Below are positions 1 through 9,658 of a DNA stretch of 64,000 bases, in pieces. Position 1 is the stretch's first letter. Every line of letters begins with the position of its first letter. This DNA comes from Phycisphaerales bacterium (GTDB lineage Bacteria; Planctomycetota; Phycisphaerae; UBA1845): contig JACKHG010000003.1 in the NCBI GenBank assembly GCA_020639115.1, positions 186,001 through 250,000 of the forward strand, written 5' to 3'. The notes below the pieces were generated by a model. That model was not told the DNA's origin and searched no databases. It saw only the letters and a program-made list of their open reading frames with translations. Made by a program: the position numbers and the translations under genes.

Positions 1-1289
1 ATTGCCCACGCCGAAACCGTCGTGAACAGGAAGGTCACACCCAGCACGATCAGCACGGAGATGATCGTCAGGCGCGTGGCGCCTTCCATGCCCGCCAGCA
101 CGCTGAAGCGGAAGTACAGGCCGATGGCGATTGTCGTGAGTGCCCCGATTACGAGCATGAGCGGATAGCTGATGTCTTCGTCCGTACGGTCGTGGGCAAC
201 GTCCCCTCCGCCCGACTTGATCAGCCCGCCGAGCGCCTGCCGCAGCGCGGTCACGATCACGCGGCTCATCTTGAAGATCGACAGCAACCCGGCTGTGAAA
301 ATGCCGCCGATGCCGATGTTGCGCGGAATGCCGTTGAAAATCGCCTCAGCCGACACGCCCCCAATCGCGGGATTGATGGCGTGCAACTGGTCCAGCGTCA
401 GCGGCGCGAGCAATGGGATGATGACGAACCAGGAAAGAAACGAACCTGCGCAGATGATCGACGCGTAGCGCAGGCCGATCACGAACCCGAGGCCGACGAA
501 CTCCGCCCCGGTCTGCATGGCGAAAACCGCTTTAATCTTGTGCGTCAGCGTGTGAAAGAAGTCCGATTCCACCGCCAGTGACGTGTACGTCTTCTCGCCG
601 ACCTTGAGCGAGGCCTCACCCGTGGTGAAAACGTCGCTGAAGAGCCGCATCACGGCGGTCAGGCCGTTGTAGAACATCGCGACAATGAAGGAGTAGATGA
701 GAATCCACGCCTGCTTCTTCGAGTCCCCGGAGCCGGTCACCAGGATCTCGTTCGTCGCGGTCGCCTCGGGGAAGGGCAGCTTCCCGTGCATGTTCTTGAC
801 GAAGTAGCGCCGGAACGGAATGAGAAAAACCACGCCCAGCACCGCCCCCAGGAAGGGGACCAGCGCCATCTGCAGGAACAGCGAGTAGCTGCCGATGTTG
901 AGCTGGTTGTTCAAGTCCAGGATATAGATCGCCGGCATCGTGAAGCACATGCCGCCCGAGACGATGCCCGACGTCGTGCTGATCGCGAGAATGTTGATGT
1001 TCTCGAGCAGCGAGCTGCGCCGCCGGCCGGCGCTGAGCATGAAGCCGGACAGTCCGACGGCGAGAATCGAAATCGGGATCGCCGTCTCGATTCCCTGCCC
1101 GACCTTCAACGCGACCATCGTCGCCGCCATCGCGAAAACGGCGTTCATCACGATGCCGAAGACGATCGATCGGGTGGTGATTTCGGGGACGGTGACGTTC
1201 GGCGGCACCATCGGGACGTAGGTCTCGCCGGGCTTGAGCTCGCGATAGGCGTTTTCCGGTAGACGGGACGAATGCGGTTGATCTGCCAT
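1..1289 (-). CDS. OPT-family oligopeptide transporter (partial)
   Basis: The reading frame begins at the ATG whose complement is at 1287-1289 and stays open to the window edge, giving about 429 residues without a stop; the C-terminal part lies outside. The N-terminus (YRELKPGETYVPMVPPNVT) and the loop LPFPEATATNEILVTG are typical of prokaryotic OPT proteins. Many hydrophobic membrane segments follow. Family members import peptides or metal chelates through the inner membrane by proton coupling; the substrate here cannot be told. The MFS-type transporter lies 164 bases upstream on the same strand, so the two may be co-transcribed. Family assignment is confident from the sequence pattern. Confidence 0.85.
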   Translation of the reverse strand, partial: MADQPHSSRLPENAYRELKPGETYVPMVPPNVTVPEITTRSIVFGIVMNAVFAMAATMVALKVGQGIETAIPISILAVGLSGFMLSAGRRRSSLLENINILAISTTSGIVSGGMCFTMPAIYILDLNNQLNIGSYSLFLQMALVPFLGAVLGVVFLIPFRRYFVKNMHGKLPFPEATATNEILVTGSGDSKKQAWILIYSFIVAMFYNGLTAVMRLFSDVFTTGEASLKVGEKTYTSLAVESDFFHTLTHKIKAVFAMQTGAEFVGLGFVIGLRYASIICAGSFLSWFVIIPLLAPLTLDQLHAINPAIGGVSAEAIFNGIPRNIGIGGIFTAGLLSIFKMSRVIVTALRQALGGLIKSGGGDVAHDRTDEDISYPLMLVIGALTTIAIGLYFRFSVLAGMEGATRLTIISVLIVLGVTFLFTTVSAWA

Positions 1290-1453
1290 GGACGCAAACC
1301 TCGAAACGCGCGGGGTAGTGTTCGATAGCGCGTACCCCCGGCTGGCGCGCCTCCAGCCGGCAGAAACGCTCAGATGTTCAGCATAACGCGACCCACGCGG
1401 TCTGGAAACTCCGTCGGACGTCCGCGGATTTCACAGCCCGCGCCGTGTCGCGG

Positions 1454-3004
1454 TCAGTTCGCTTTGGACTTGAAGTCCTTGCCAAGCCACCCTCGGGCCA
1501 GAACGAGCATGAATGCGGAACTCGTCGCAATGCAGGCGTAGATCAACCACATCTGCTGGGAGTGCATCGCGCCCTCCTGGGGGCAGTAGTTCTGCAGAAA
1601 CCAGCCGGAGTACAACGGCACGATCACCTTGGTAAGAAACCACGGAAACTGCGCCACACCCATGTATGCGCCGGTGCGGCCCTCGGGGGCGATTTCAGCG
1701 GCATATTGCAGGAAACGCGGTTGCCAAAGCGCCTCGCCCACGGTCATCAGAACCAAATACGATACGAGCGTCCACTGGTATGGACCCAACGCCAGCAGAA
1801 AGGCCGGCAGCGCCATGATCAGCGATCCGACAATCATGAGGCTGTAAACGTTCCGCTTTCTGGTGAGAGCGGTGACGATCGGCACGAGAATGAAAATAAG
1901 CAACGGATTGAGATTGGTGGCCTTCTCGAAATTCGTACTGATCCACGGCCACGTTTCCCGATAGGCGCGGTTGACGTACATCGGGATCGTGAGCCAGTTG
2001 TGCGCAAAGAGCGTCTGCACCGGAATCAGCGCGAAGATGAAAAAGAAGAACTTCCTGTCGGCCAGGGGGTGCTGAGCAATCCAGCGCCGACCGGGAGGGT
2101 ACATTTCGAGCGCCAACGTCACCAGGAGAATGGCGCCCCCAGCCGCGTACGACCATGGCCGTGGAAATACGAAGCAAACCAGAGCGGCGACGGCAACCAG
2201 CAGCACCCAGATGTGGAGTGGAACGTGACCTCCAGAACTCTCGACCTTCGCTGCCGCTGAGGTTTGCCCAGACGTACCGCCATCCTCAACCGCTTCCTCT
2301 TTGCTCGAGTTCTTCTCCTCAGCGCGCTCCGCCGCCGCCGCGGCGGTGGCATTGGCGACGGTGCGACGCGATAGCAGGATTGCAGTTGCCAGCAGGCCCA
2401 CCAACGTCGCAGCCGTGAGGACCCAATAGGCGCCGGCAATCCCATGCCTCTCGCGAACTCCCGTGAGCCAGGTTGGCAGCCACCCGCCCAGGTTCATGAC
2501 CGCGTACAGCATGGCGTATGCCATCGCGGCTGTCCGTTCGGATGTGAACTTCCTCACCGCTGCGTAGGAGGCGGGTTGATATATGCCATATCCCAGAACG
2601 ACCAGAACAATGCCACCCAACGCCGCAAGGTGAAGGGTGGACCACCGTCCCGCATCAACCGGAAACCAACTCGGCCCCCCCGACAACAGTATTCGACCAC
2701 CAAGCAACAACGAGAATGCACCCAACAGCGCGAATCGCGGCCCCCAGCGATCGGCCAATCCGCCGAAGAAGAGCATCGAGATGGTGATGCCGGCTGTCAT
2801 GATGCCGACCATCCATCCCGCCCAGATATCGTTGAGGCCGACATACTCGTTGAAGTACATCGCGAGGTAGTTCAGAATTCCCCAGTATGCGAATCCTTCG
2901 ATGAAGTAGGGGAGGTTGATGCCCCACAAGGCCCGCGGGGCGTGCACGAGATCGATAAACGGTTGGACGATTTCCCGGAGGGGACTTTTCGGTTGCTCGC
3001 TCAT
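1454..3004 (-). CDS. MFS/POT-like transporter
   Basis: The 516-residue protein has about twelve hydrophobic segments, with a hydrophilic Ala/Glu/Lys-rich cytoplasmic loop near residues 215-260 between the two halves. The segment GLADRWGPRFALLG after the second helix is the usual MFS loop 2-3 motif. It is an inner-membrane carrier, and the overall look is closest to proton-dependent oligopeptide (POT) or related MFS carriers; the substrate is unknown. It sits between the 8-oxoguanine deaminase (127 bases upstream) and the OPT transporter (downstream), all on the minus strand, which suggests uptake linked to catabolism of nitrogen compounds. That link is inference from position only. Confidence 0.8.
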   Translation of the reverse strand: MSEQPKSPLREIVQPFIDLVHAPRALWGINLPYFIEGFAYWGILNYLAMYFNEYVGLNDIWAGWMVGIMTAGITISMLFFGGLADRWGPRFALLGAFSLLLGGRILLSGGPSWFPVDAGRWSTLHLAALGGIVLVVLGYGIYQPASYAAVRKFTSERTAAMAYAMLYAVMNLGGWLPTWLTGVRERHGIAGAYWVLTAATLVGLLATAILLSRRTVANATAAAAAERAEEKNSSKEEAVEDGGTSGQTSAAAKVESSGGHVPLHIWVLLVAVAALVCFVFPRPWSYAAGGAILLVTLALEMYPPGRRWIAQHPLADRKFFFFIFALIPVQTLFAHNWLTIPMYVNRAYRETWPWISTNFEKATNLNPLLIFILVPIVTALTRKRNVYSLMIVGSLIMALPAFLLALGPYQWTLVSYLVLMTVGEALWQPRFLQYAAEIAPEGRTGAYMGVAQFPWFLTKVIVPLYSGWFLQNYCPQEGAMHSQQMWLIYACIATSSAFMLVLARGWLGKDFKSKAN

Positions 3005-3130
3005 TCAGGTACTCGCTTGCGGTTGGGGGGTACAGCTGACCACACCAGCGGCTACCTTAACGGCTCGCCGCGCCGTTCGCCAGATTCGGCTGCGTCACGC
3101 GGCGTTGCGAAGCAGGGCAGCCCGGGGGAT

Positions 3131-4494
3131 TCAGCGGAACCTGCGGACCACCGCGTTCAACTCACCCGCCAGCCGGTGCTCGTCCACCGTCGCCAGGCGC
3201 CCGTCCTCGACGACCGTGCGGCCATTGACGATCACGCGGTCTGCACGGCCTGCCCGGCACAGAATCAACGCACCCAGCGGGTCCTGCGCCACCGCGCCCG
3301 CCAGCTCGATCGTGTCCCGCCGGTACATGGCCAGGTCCGCAGCCTGACCCGGCGCGATCCGCCCAAGCGCCTCGCGGTTGAGCACGGCTGCCCCGCCGAT
3401 CGTCGCCAGACGAAACGCGTCCGCGACCCGCAGCGCGTCCGCACCCCCCTCCACCCGCTGCAGCAGCAACGCCTGCCGCGCCTCCCCCAGCAGGTGCCCG
3501 CCGTCGTTGCTGCTCGAACCGTCCACCCCCAGCCCGATCTTCGCACCCCGGGCGAGCAGGTCTACGATGCGCGGCGTGCCGCTCCCCAGCCGCATGTTCG
3601 AACACGGACAATGGGCGATGCCCGTCTGCGTCTTGGCCAGCACCGCCGCGTCCTCGTCGTCCAGATGCACGCAGTGCCAGGTACGTCCGGCCTGAGCCAC
3701 CCGCACTCGCCCAGGTACGGGATCGGGCGCATGCCGAATTTCTCAAGGCAGTACACCTCTTCGTCCTTGGTCTCGGCTGCGTGGGTGTGCAGCAGAACGC
3801 CGCGTTCGCGCGCAAACGTCGCGGTCTCGCGGAGCAGTTCGGGACTGATGCTGAACGGCGAGCAGGGCGCGAGGTCGATGCGCCGCATCGCGAGCGGATC
3901 GGCGTCGTGCCAGGTGTCGATCGCGCGCTCGCAATCGCGCAGGATGTCGCCCTCCTCCTGCACGCAATCGTCCGGCGGCAGCCCGCCGCCCGATTCACCC
4001 ACGCTCATGCTGCCGCGACACGCGTGTATACGCATGCCGAGCGCGTCCGCGGCTTCCAGCACGCTTTCGATCCGCGCGTCCGTGCCCTGCGGGAAGATGT
4101 AGAAATGGTCGCTCGTCGTCGTGCAGCCGGAGAGCAGCAGTTCCGCGATGCTCACCTGGGCTGCGAGCTTCACCGCGTGGTGATCGATGTGCCGCCAACG
4201 CGTGTAGAGCGCGGTCAGCCAGTCGAAGAGTTCGGCATCCTGCACGCACGCCAACCCGCGGGTCAGCGTCTGGTACAGGTGGTGGTGCGTGTTGATCAGC
4301 CCGGGGATGACGAGGTGGTGGCTGCCGTCGATGCGCGTGACGCCCGGCGTGTCGCGCAGCGCCGCCCCGACCTCGTCCACCGGCCCCACCTGCGTGATCC
4401 GGTTGCCGTCGAAAACGACGCTGTGCGCCTCGAGCACCACCGGCTCCGCTCCGACGCAGGTGATCACGGTCGTATCATGAATGTGGGTAGGCAT
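3131..4494 (-). pseudogene. 8-oxoguanine deaminase-like amidohydrolase, single frameshift
   Basis: The two parts together make a full amidohydrolase of about 454 residues. The N-terminal part (from 4494) has the metal-binding NTHHHLYQTLTR, the family stretch RGSMSVGESGGGLPPDD, the segment LAPCSPFSIS and the HTHAAE motif. The C-terminal part has WHCVHLDDED, HCPCSNMRLGSG and GVDGSSSND. These motifs match 8-oxoguanine deaminases of the SsnA/atrazine-hydrolase superfamily, which convert 8-oxoguanine to urate. The frame changes at about 3685; one extra base there (GGACCGTACC instead of GGACGTACC on the coding strand) restores GWLRPDRTWHCVHLDD, as expected for the family. This is either a recent inactivation or a one-base consensus error. 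Confidence 0.8.
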
Positions 4495-4703
4495 GTCGCG
4501 TCCTCAACTCGCGTACCAGGTTCCCCGATCGTAAGCGACCAGCCGCCGCAGCACAAAACCGCGCCCGGGACGCCCGCCGATGCGCGAGCCGTGGGGTGGA
4601 GACTGCTCGCTACGCCGAGCGCGTAGCAGACGCGGGACGGTCGCGGGGTTCGAGCGGACTCGTGGCATGCTTGTTGTCGTTGGGCGCGGTTCGTACTGTT
4701 GGA

Positions 4704-6152
4704 TTACCGGAACTGTTGGGTGGGATCGTGGCGTTGCGCGTGGTTGGGTACCTCTACCGGCGCGCATTGATGGGCGGTGCCCACCGTACGGACTGGCGGA
4801 TGGGATCGAAGGCGCGATTCCACAGCGCGGCGGGTAGGGGCGTCGAGGTTGAAGGCGAAGGCGGCGGTGCGCGGATCGGGCGTCAGAACGGTCCGGTTGG
4901 GGAGCGGGCGATGGCGCGCGTAGGCGGCGATGAACTCGTCCCGGTCGGCGGATGTGTCCCATTGGGTTATCCATAATCCCTGCGGTTGGCCGGCAGTGGA
5001 GGCGTCGGGGGTGCTCGGCACGAGAACATAGAGGCGGTCGCCATCCCAGCCGGTGGCTGCCGGCGTCGTCCAGTAGCCAGGCAGGGGCATGAACATCGGG
5101 TTGATGCGTTTATCGGCGGGTGAAGTGACGACAGCGCAGAGGAGTTCTCCGAGTGTGTCGCGGTGGGCGATGCGCAGTCCAAGCGTTGCGACCATTTGCT
5201 CGATGGCGTCGTCGTCGAACGTGGCCGGCGCGTCGCGGCGCGCCGGGTCCCAGTATTTCTCGGGGTGCAGGATCTGCTCGGTCGACGCGGGGAGCGTGCC
5301 GTACGCGCTCGGCACCGCGGCGGACACATCCGCCAGCGTGCTGAGGCTGGGGGCGGGCTGATCGGGTGCTTGGGTCTTGAGCAGGTGGCGCGCCCCGAAC
5401 TGAAGGAAGCGGACTCCGGAGGGGAAGCGGGCGAAGAAGACGGCGGGGATCGGCGGCGCCGTGGTCATCGCGCGCATCTGCTCGGCAGCTTCAGCGGCCG
5501 ACTGTTGGATTTCGGCAGGCGGGGTGTTTCCTGAGCGCGTGGCGGCGGCGCGGTACTGCTCCTGGATGGTGACGGCTGATCCCTCGACGAGTGCGCCCCA
5601 GACGTTCTCCTGGTCGCTGGTGGCGTGGCCGGTGTCGGCGAGACGCGCGAGGTCGAAGAGTTGGTCGTCGAGGGCGTGCGTCAGTTCATGGACGAGGGTG
5701 AGGCGGACGGAGAAATCGGCGTAGTTGCCGTCGGGACGTTCGAGTACGCGCAGCTCGTGGTGCACGTGGTCGTAGATGCCGGGTGGTGCGATCGTTCCGA
5801 ACATCGCTTGGGTGAGGGTGTCGAGGTGCGCATCGGCGGGAAGCAGCCCGACGAGCTGGAAGCCGCGCTCCGCCAGCGAGCGCGTGGCGGGTGCAGCTTG
5901 GGATTCGTCAGGTGTGGCGTTCAGGAACGCCTGCATTTGCGTCGTGGTGTAGACACCGACGTCGACTTCGTGGGGAAACGCGATCGAGCGCAGGCGTTCG
6001 ACTTCTTGGCGCATGGCGGTGGCGGTCGCCGCGAGTTCGGCGGGCGGTCGGGCAGCGTCACCGTTGGTCCGTGCGGGCGTCAGCGTGAGCATGAACAGCG
6101 TGCCGCACGTGATCCAGGTGCGGGTCGTGGAGGCTGGGGTGCGCGCTTGCAT
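4704..6152 (-). CDS. Secreted putative zinc metallopeptidase
   Basis: The start is taken at 6152, preceded by GGGAGA and followed by a signal-like N-terminus (TWITCGTLFMLTLTPA), giving 482 residues. HELTH at residues 155-159 is a HExxH zinc motif, and E190 in ALVEGSA is a plausible third ligand, as in gluzincins. The mature protein would act outside the cytoplasm. No described family beyond putative metallopeptidase was recognised, and the substrate is unknown. It stands alone, 209 bases upstream of the deaminase on the same strand and divergent from the SMP-30-like gene. A longer reading frame upstream of 6152 is proline-rich and has no start signal, so it was not used. Confidence 0.7.
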   Translation of the reverse strand: MQARTPASTTRTWITCGTLFMLTLTPARTNGDAARPPAELAATATAMRQEVERLRSIAFPHEVDVGVYTTTQMQAFLNATPDESQAAPATRSLAERGFQLVGLLPADAHLDTLTQAMFGTIAPPGIYDHVHHELRVLERPDGNYADFSVRLTLVHELTHALDDQLFDLARLADTGHATSDQENVWGALVEGSAVTIQEQYRAAATRSGNTPPAEIQQSAAEAAEQMRAMTTAPPIPAVFFARFPSGVRFLQFGARHLLKTQAPDQPAPSLSTLADVSAAVPSAYGTLPASTEQILHPEKYWDPARRDAPATFDDDAIEQMVATLGLRIAHRDTLGELLCAVVTSPADKRINPMFMPLPGYWTTPAATGWDGDRLYVLVPSTPDASTAGQPQGLWITQWDTSADRDEFIAAYARHRPLPNRTVLTPDPRTAAFAFNLDAPTRRAVESRLRSHPPVRTVGTAHQCAPVEVPNHAQRHDPTQQFR

Positions 6153-6359
6153 GGTAGTCTCCCGCGAAGTTGAGGGGTTGGGATCATTGTACCGCGCAGC
6201 GGTCTCGGCGGGATGGGGGCTGAGAGGATCGGGGAACGTCGGTCCTGGCCGGCTCTCGGGCGATGTCGAGTGGGCCGGGCTGAACAATCGAGGCAGGCCA
6301 GGGTCACGAATGGACGCCGAGGTTGACCCTGGTGGTAGCGCCGACTTACAAGGAGGTCC

Positions 6360-7379
6360 GTGAGGGCTGCATGGATCCATCGGGATGTGCCGGCGGCGCG
6401 GCATGGGCGCAGGATGGCGTCACGGCTGCGAGTAGCGATGGGATTGAATCTGATTCTGGCAGCCGCCGGCGGCGCGGCGGGTTGTCGGGGGGTGGCGATG
6501 GGACGCGAGGAACTGCAGACGGTGCGGGCGGAGGGGGCTGAACTGGTCGAGGTGTACGCGGCGGACCGGTTTTTCGAGGGGCCGACGTGGGACCCGGTTG
6601 ATGGGAAACTCTACTTCACGAGCTTCGCGGAGGGGAACCAGCAGGTGCTGCGGCTGGAGCAGCCGGGCAAGGTCTCGGTCTGGATGGATCACACCGAGGG
6701 CGTGAACGGCACGTTCCGGGCGCGGGACGGGCGGTTGCTGGCGGCGCAGACGTACGGGCACCGGGTGCTGAGCCTGCGGCTGGGCGGGGTCGGACCGGCG
6801 GACGTGCGCGTGCTCGCGGCGGACCCGGGGTGGAATCAGCCGAATGACATCTGTGAAACGCCGGAGGGGCTCATCTTCACGACCGATCCGGACTTCAAGG
6901 CCCGCAAGAAGAGCCGGGTGCTGCGCGTGAACGCCGACGGCAGCGTCACGCCGGTCATCGATGATATGGAGATTCCCAACGGAATCGTGAGCAGCCTGGA
7001 CGGCCGCACGCTGTACGTCAGCGACAGCCACGCGAAGCACTGGCGGGCCTACCCGATTCGTCCCGACGGCAGCGTGGGGCCGGGGCGGGTGTTCTTCGAT
7101 CCGCAGACGCCGGACCGGGCGGACCCCGACGGGATGACCATCGACGCGGAGGGCAACCTCTACTGCACCGGGCGCGGCGGGGTGTGGGTGGTGCGTCCGG
7201 ACGGGTCACTGCTAGAGTTTATCGCCGTGCCGGAATTCGTGTCGAACGTGACGTTTGGAGGTGCGGACGGGCGGACGCTGTACATGACGTGCAAGGGGAA
7301 GGTGTACGGGTTGGCGCTGCGTGTGCGCGGCGGAGCGACGGGCGGGTGGTGGGAGGGGATTAAGGGATTAAGGGATTAA
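6360..7379 (+). CDS. SMP-30/gluconolactonase-like lipoprotein
   Basis: The protein has a six-bladed beta-propeller pattern of the SMP-30/LRE family: FFEGPTWDPVDGKLYFTSF, NQPNDICETPEG, IPNGIVSSLDGRTLYVSDS and DRADPDGMTIDAEGNLYC carry the acidic and Asn metal ligands. Relatives hydrolyse sugar lactones. AAGGAGG at 6350-6356 precedes GTG 6360; the in-frame ATG at 6414 gives a clean lipoprotein signal with lipobox GAAGC and may be the real start. A periplasmic, membrane-anchored enzyme is likely. The last codons, including the stop, lie inside an eight-base tandem repeat, so the C-terminal tail IKGLRD comes from repeat expansion and is probably not functional. Confidence 0.75.
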   Translation: MRAAWIHRDVPAARHGRRMASRLRVAMGLNLILAAAGGAAGCRGVAMGREELQTVRAEGAELVEVYAADRFFEGPTWDPVDGKLYFTSFAEGNQQVLRLEQPGKVSVWMDHTEGVNGTFRARDGRLLAAQTYGHRVLSLRLGGVGPADVRVLAADPGWNQPNDICETPEGLIFTTDPDFKARKKSRVLRVNADGSVTPVIDDMEIPNGIVSSLDGRTLYVSDSHAKHWRAYPIRPDGSVGPGRVFFDPQTPDRADPDGMTIDAEGNLYCTGRGGVWVVRPDGSLLEFIAVPEFVSNVTFGGADGRTLYMTCKGKVYGLALRVRGGATGGWWEGIKGLRD

Positions 7380-7411
7380 GGGATTAAGGGATTAAGGGAT
7401 TGAGGGATTGA
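7356..7411. repeat. Octamer tandem repeat GGGATTRA, 7 copies
   Basis: Five copies of GGGATTAA are followed by two of GGGATTGA with no interruption. The array overlaps the last eight codons of the SMP-30-like gene and provides its TAA stop. Confidence 0.95.
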
Positions 7412-7453
7412 GGGGAGGGAGGGCCCGCGGTGGTGTGGGGCCAGGTTGCGGGT

Positions 7454-9277
7454 CTAATCTGCTCCGTGGACGAGTTGGACGAGGCGGTTGACGATGCCGT
7501 TGACTGATTCGGCCTGGTCGGTGAGTTCGCGGCTGGCGGAGGAGGATTCCTCGGCGCTGGCGGCGTTGTCCTGGGTCTGCTGATCGAGTTCGGTCGTCGC
7601 CTGGTTGATCTGCTTGAGGCCTTCCGACTGCTGCTCCGAGGCGGTGGAGATCGAGTCCATGAGCGACACGATGCCGCCGACGGATTCGATGATCGAGGTG
7701 ATGGTGTCGTTGACCTCGGTGACGACGACGCGGCCCTGATTGGCGTGCTCGGTAGACTGGGCGATGAGCGCGCTGGTTTCGCCGGCGGCCTGGGCGGCGC
7801 GCTGGGCGAGTGAGCGCACCTCGTCCGCGACAACAGCGAACCCCTTGCCGTGTTCCCCCGCGCGGGCGGCCTCGACGGCTGCGTTGAGCGCGAGCAGGTT
7901 GGTCTGGAACGCGATTTCCTCGATGGCCTTGATGATGCGGGTGATCTGCCCGGCGGATTCGTTGATGTCGGTCATGGCGGCTGCCAGGCGGGTGAGGGCC
8001 TCGCCGCTGGCGCCGGCGGCGGTGCGGGCGCTGGCGGTGAAGGTGTTGGCCTGCTGGGCGTTGGCGGCGTTGGCCTGGGCCTGGGAGGTGGTTTCCTCAA
8101 GTGCGGCGGACGTCTGTTCGAGGCTCGCAGCCTGGCGGTTCGCGCCTTCGGCGAGGCGATCGGCGGCGGTGGCGACCTCCCCGGCTGCACTGCGCACGCG
8201 GACGGACCCCTCGCGCAGGTCGCCGATGGCGCCGTTGAGCGGGGCCACGACCGAACGGGCGATGTAGCGGAAGAGCAGGAGGCAGATGGTCAGCGCGCCC
8301 GCGAGGACGACGATGGCGATGACCAGGCTGCGCGTCGCGACGGACGACAGGTGCAGGGTCGCGTGCTGGGCCATGTCGCTGGCGACGGGGCCGATGGCGA
8401 GACCGGTATCGATGGCGCGGGTGGCGCGCGCGATCCACTCGGAACCGTCGACCGGATAGGGGGCATTCGCCGCGCTGGCGGCGTAGACCTGCTGGCGCAG
8501 TTGCTCGTAGGGTCCGAGGAATTCCTGTTCGAAGCGATCGATCGCGCCCACCAGTTCGGGCGTGGCGTGGTCGAAGTTGCGGTAGGCCAGGATGCTGGCG
8601 ATGGACTGCTCGACGAGTCCGCGAAATCGCGCCAGGGACTCGAGCGTCGCGGGTTCGAAGGGGGCGCCGCGGCTGATGTGATTCCCAATAGTGGCGCGCT
8701 CGCGTCCCGCGTACTCGCAGAGGCGGGCGACGTCGGCACGCAGTTGGGTGTTGAACGCGAGGATCTCCTCCTGCGGGTTCGTGGGGTAGAACGTCGTGTC
8801 GCGGAGCGCGAATTCCTGGGTGATGTTGGCGCTGGCGGCCTGGATCCATGCGGGCGCGTCGAGTGTACCCGCCTTCAATTTCTCGCGCGCTTGCTGCAGT
8901 TGTGCGAAGGCCTGCTGCCAGCGTTCCGCCTGCCGGTCACGAGCGCTGCTGGCAGCCGCGGCACTCAGTTGCTCGAGGTCGGCGCGGGCCTGGGCGACGG
9001 CGGCATCGCCGTCGGCCTGCAGTTGCTGGAGCTTCCGGCGCAGGTCACTCGTATCGCCGGTGGATCCGAGGATGGTCGCGCCGCAGCCACGTTCGATGGC
9101 CTGGTAGCCGGCGGCGGTGTTGAGGTGGCTCGCGAGTTCGTTCATGAGCACGTAGCGATCCGCCAACTGGTGCTGGCGGTAGCCGGACCACGCCGCCCAG
9201 GCGAGCGCCGCCAGGCCGATGGCCGAGACCAGACTGATACCGCCGTAGAGCTTGGCCTGCAGTGACTTGAGCTTCAT
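7454..9277 (-). CDS. Methyl-accepting chemotaxis protein
   Basis: The 607-residue receptor has a first membrane helix near residues 12-30, a periplasmic helical sensor, a second helix at about 317-339 and a cytoplasmic signalling domain. The conserved hairpin tip appears as NLLALNAAVEAARAGEHGKG and FAVVADEVRSLAQRAA. The sensor contains ERGCGATILGSTGD followed by long helices, which resembles nitrate/nitrite-sensing (NIT) domains; that ligand assignment is tentative. It would pass signals to CheA/CheW, which are not in this window. The gene is monocistronic. A long frame on the opposite strand is a shadow of its GC-rich codons. Confidence 0.9.
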   Translation of the reverse strand: MKLKSLQAKLYGGISLVSAIGLAALAWAAWSGYRQHQLADRYVLMNELASHLNTAAGYQAIERGCGATILGSTGDTSDLRRKLQQLQADGDAAVAQARADLEQLSAAAASSARDRQAERWQQAFAQLQQAREKLKAGTLDAPAWIQAASANITQEFALRDTTFYPTNPQEEILAFNTQLRADVARLCEYAGRERATIGNHISRGAPFEPATLESLARFRGLVEQSIASILAYRNFDHATPELVGAIDRFEQEFLGPYEQLRQQVYAASAANAPYPVDGSEWIARATRAIDTGLAIGPVASDMAQHATLHLSSVATRSLVIAIVVLAGALTICLLLFRYIARSVVAPLNGAIGDLREGSVRVRSAAGEVATAADRLAEGANRQAASLEQTSAALEETTSQAQANAANAQQANTFTASARTAAGASGEALTRLAAAMTDINESAGQITRIIKAIEEIAFQTNLLALNAAVEAARAGEHGKGFAVVADEVRSLAQRAAQAAGETSALIAQSTEHANQGRVVVTEVNDTITSIIESVGGIVSLMDSISTASEQQSEGLKQINQATTELDQQTQDNAASAEESSSASRELTDQAESVNGIVNRLVQLVHGAD

Positions 9278-9658
9278 GGGATGGGCCTCGCGAAAGGCGG
9301 CGGCGTGTCGCCCCGACCAAGGTGACGTGTGCCGCGCGCGTTATGTCTCTATCGACGTGGATGAATCACGGAGTTAGGTCGCGGTCGTGACGGCAGCTGA
9401 GGCGGAACGCCGGAGTTATCGGGCGGCGTCAAGTGAGGCATACTGCCGTGAAGTGGCACTTCGTGGATACGGGTGTGGAGGGTGGCGGGCATACCGGCGA
9501 ATGATGAATGATGAATGCGGAATGATGAATGGGCGGAGTGTGCTTTCGGTTGAGTTGGGAGTGTGGGTGGCGCCATTGTGCGAACGCGGTGGCACGCGTG
9601 ACCGTTCGTGCCGCAGGCACTGCCCAAGAGGAGTTGCACACTGGGCGTCAATAATGCC
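9278..9658. other. Non-coding gap with heptamer repeat
   Basis: No gene is visible in this 381-base gap. At 9499-9533 there are five tandem heptamers: GAATGAT, GAATGAT, GAATGCG, GAATGAT and GAATGGG. The remainder shows no clear promoter or terminator. Confidence 0.7.

Noticed and set aside
3680..3690. Programmed ribosomal frameshift in the deaminase
   Set aside because: No slippery heptamer or following pseudoknot is visible; a one-base deletion explains the data.
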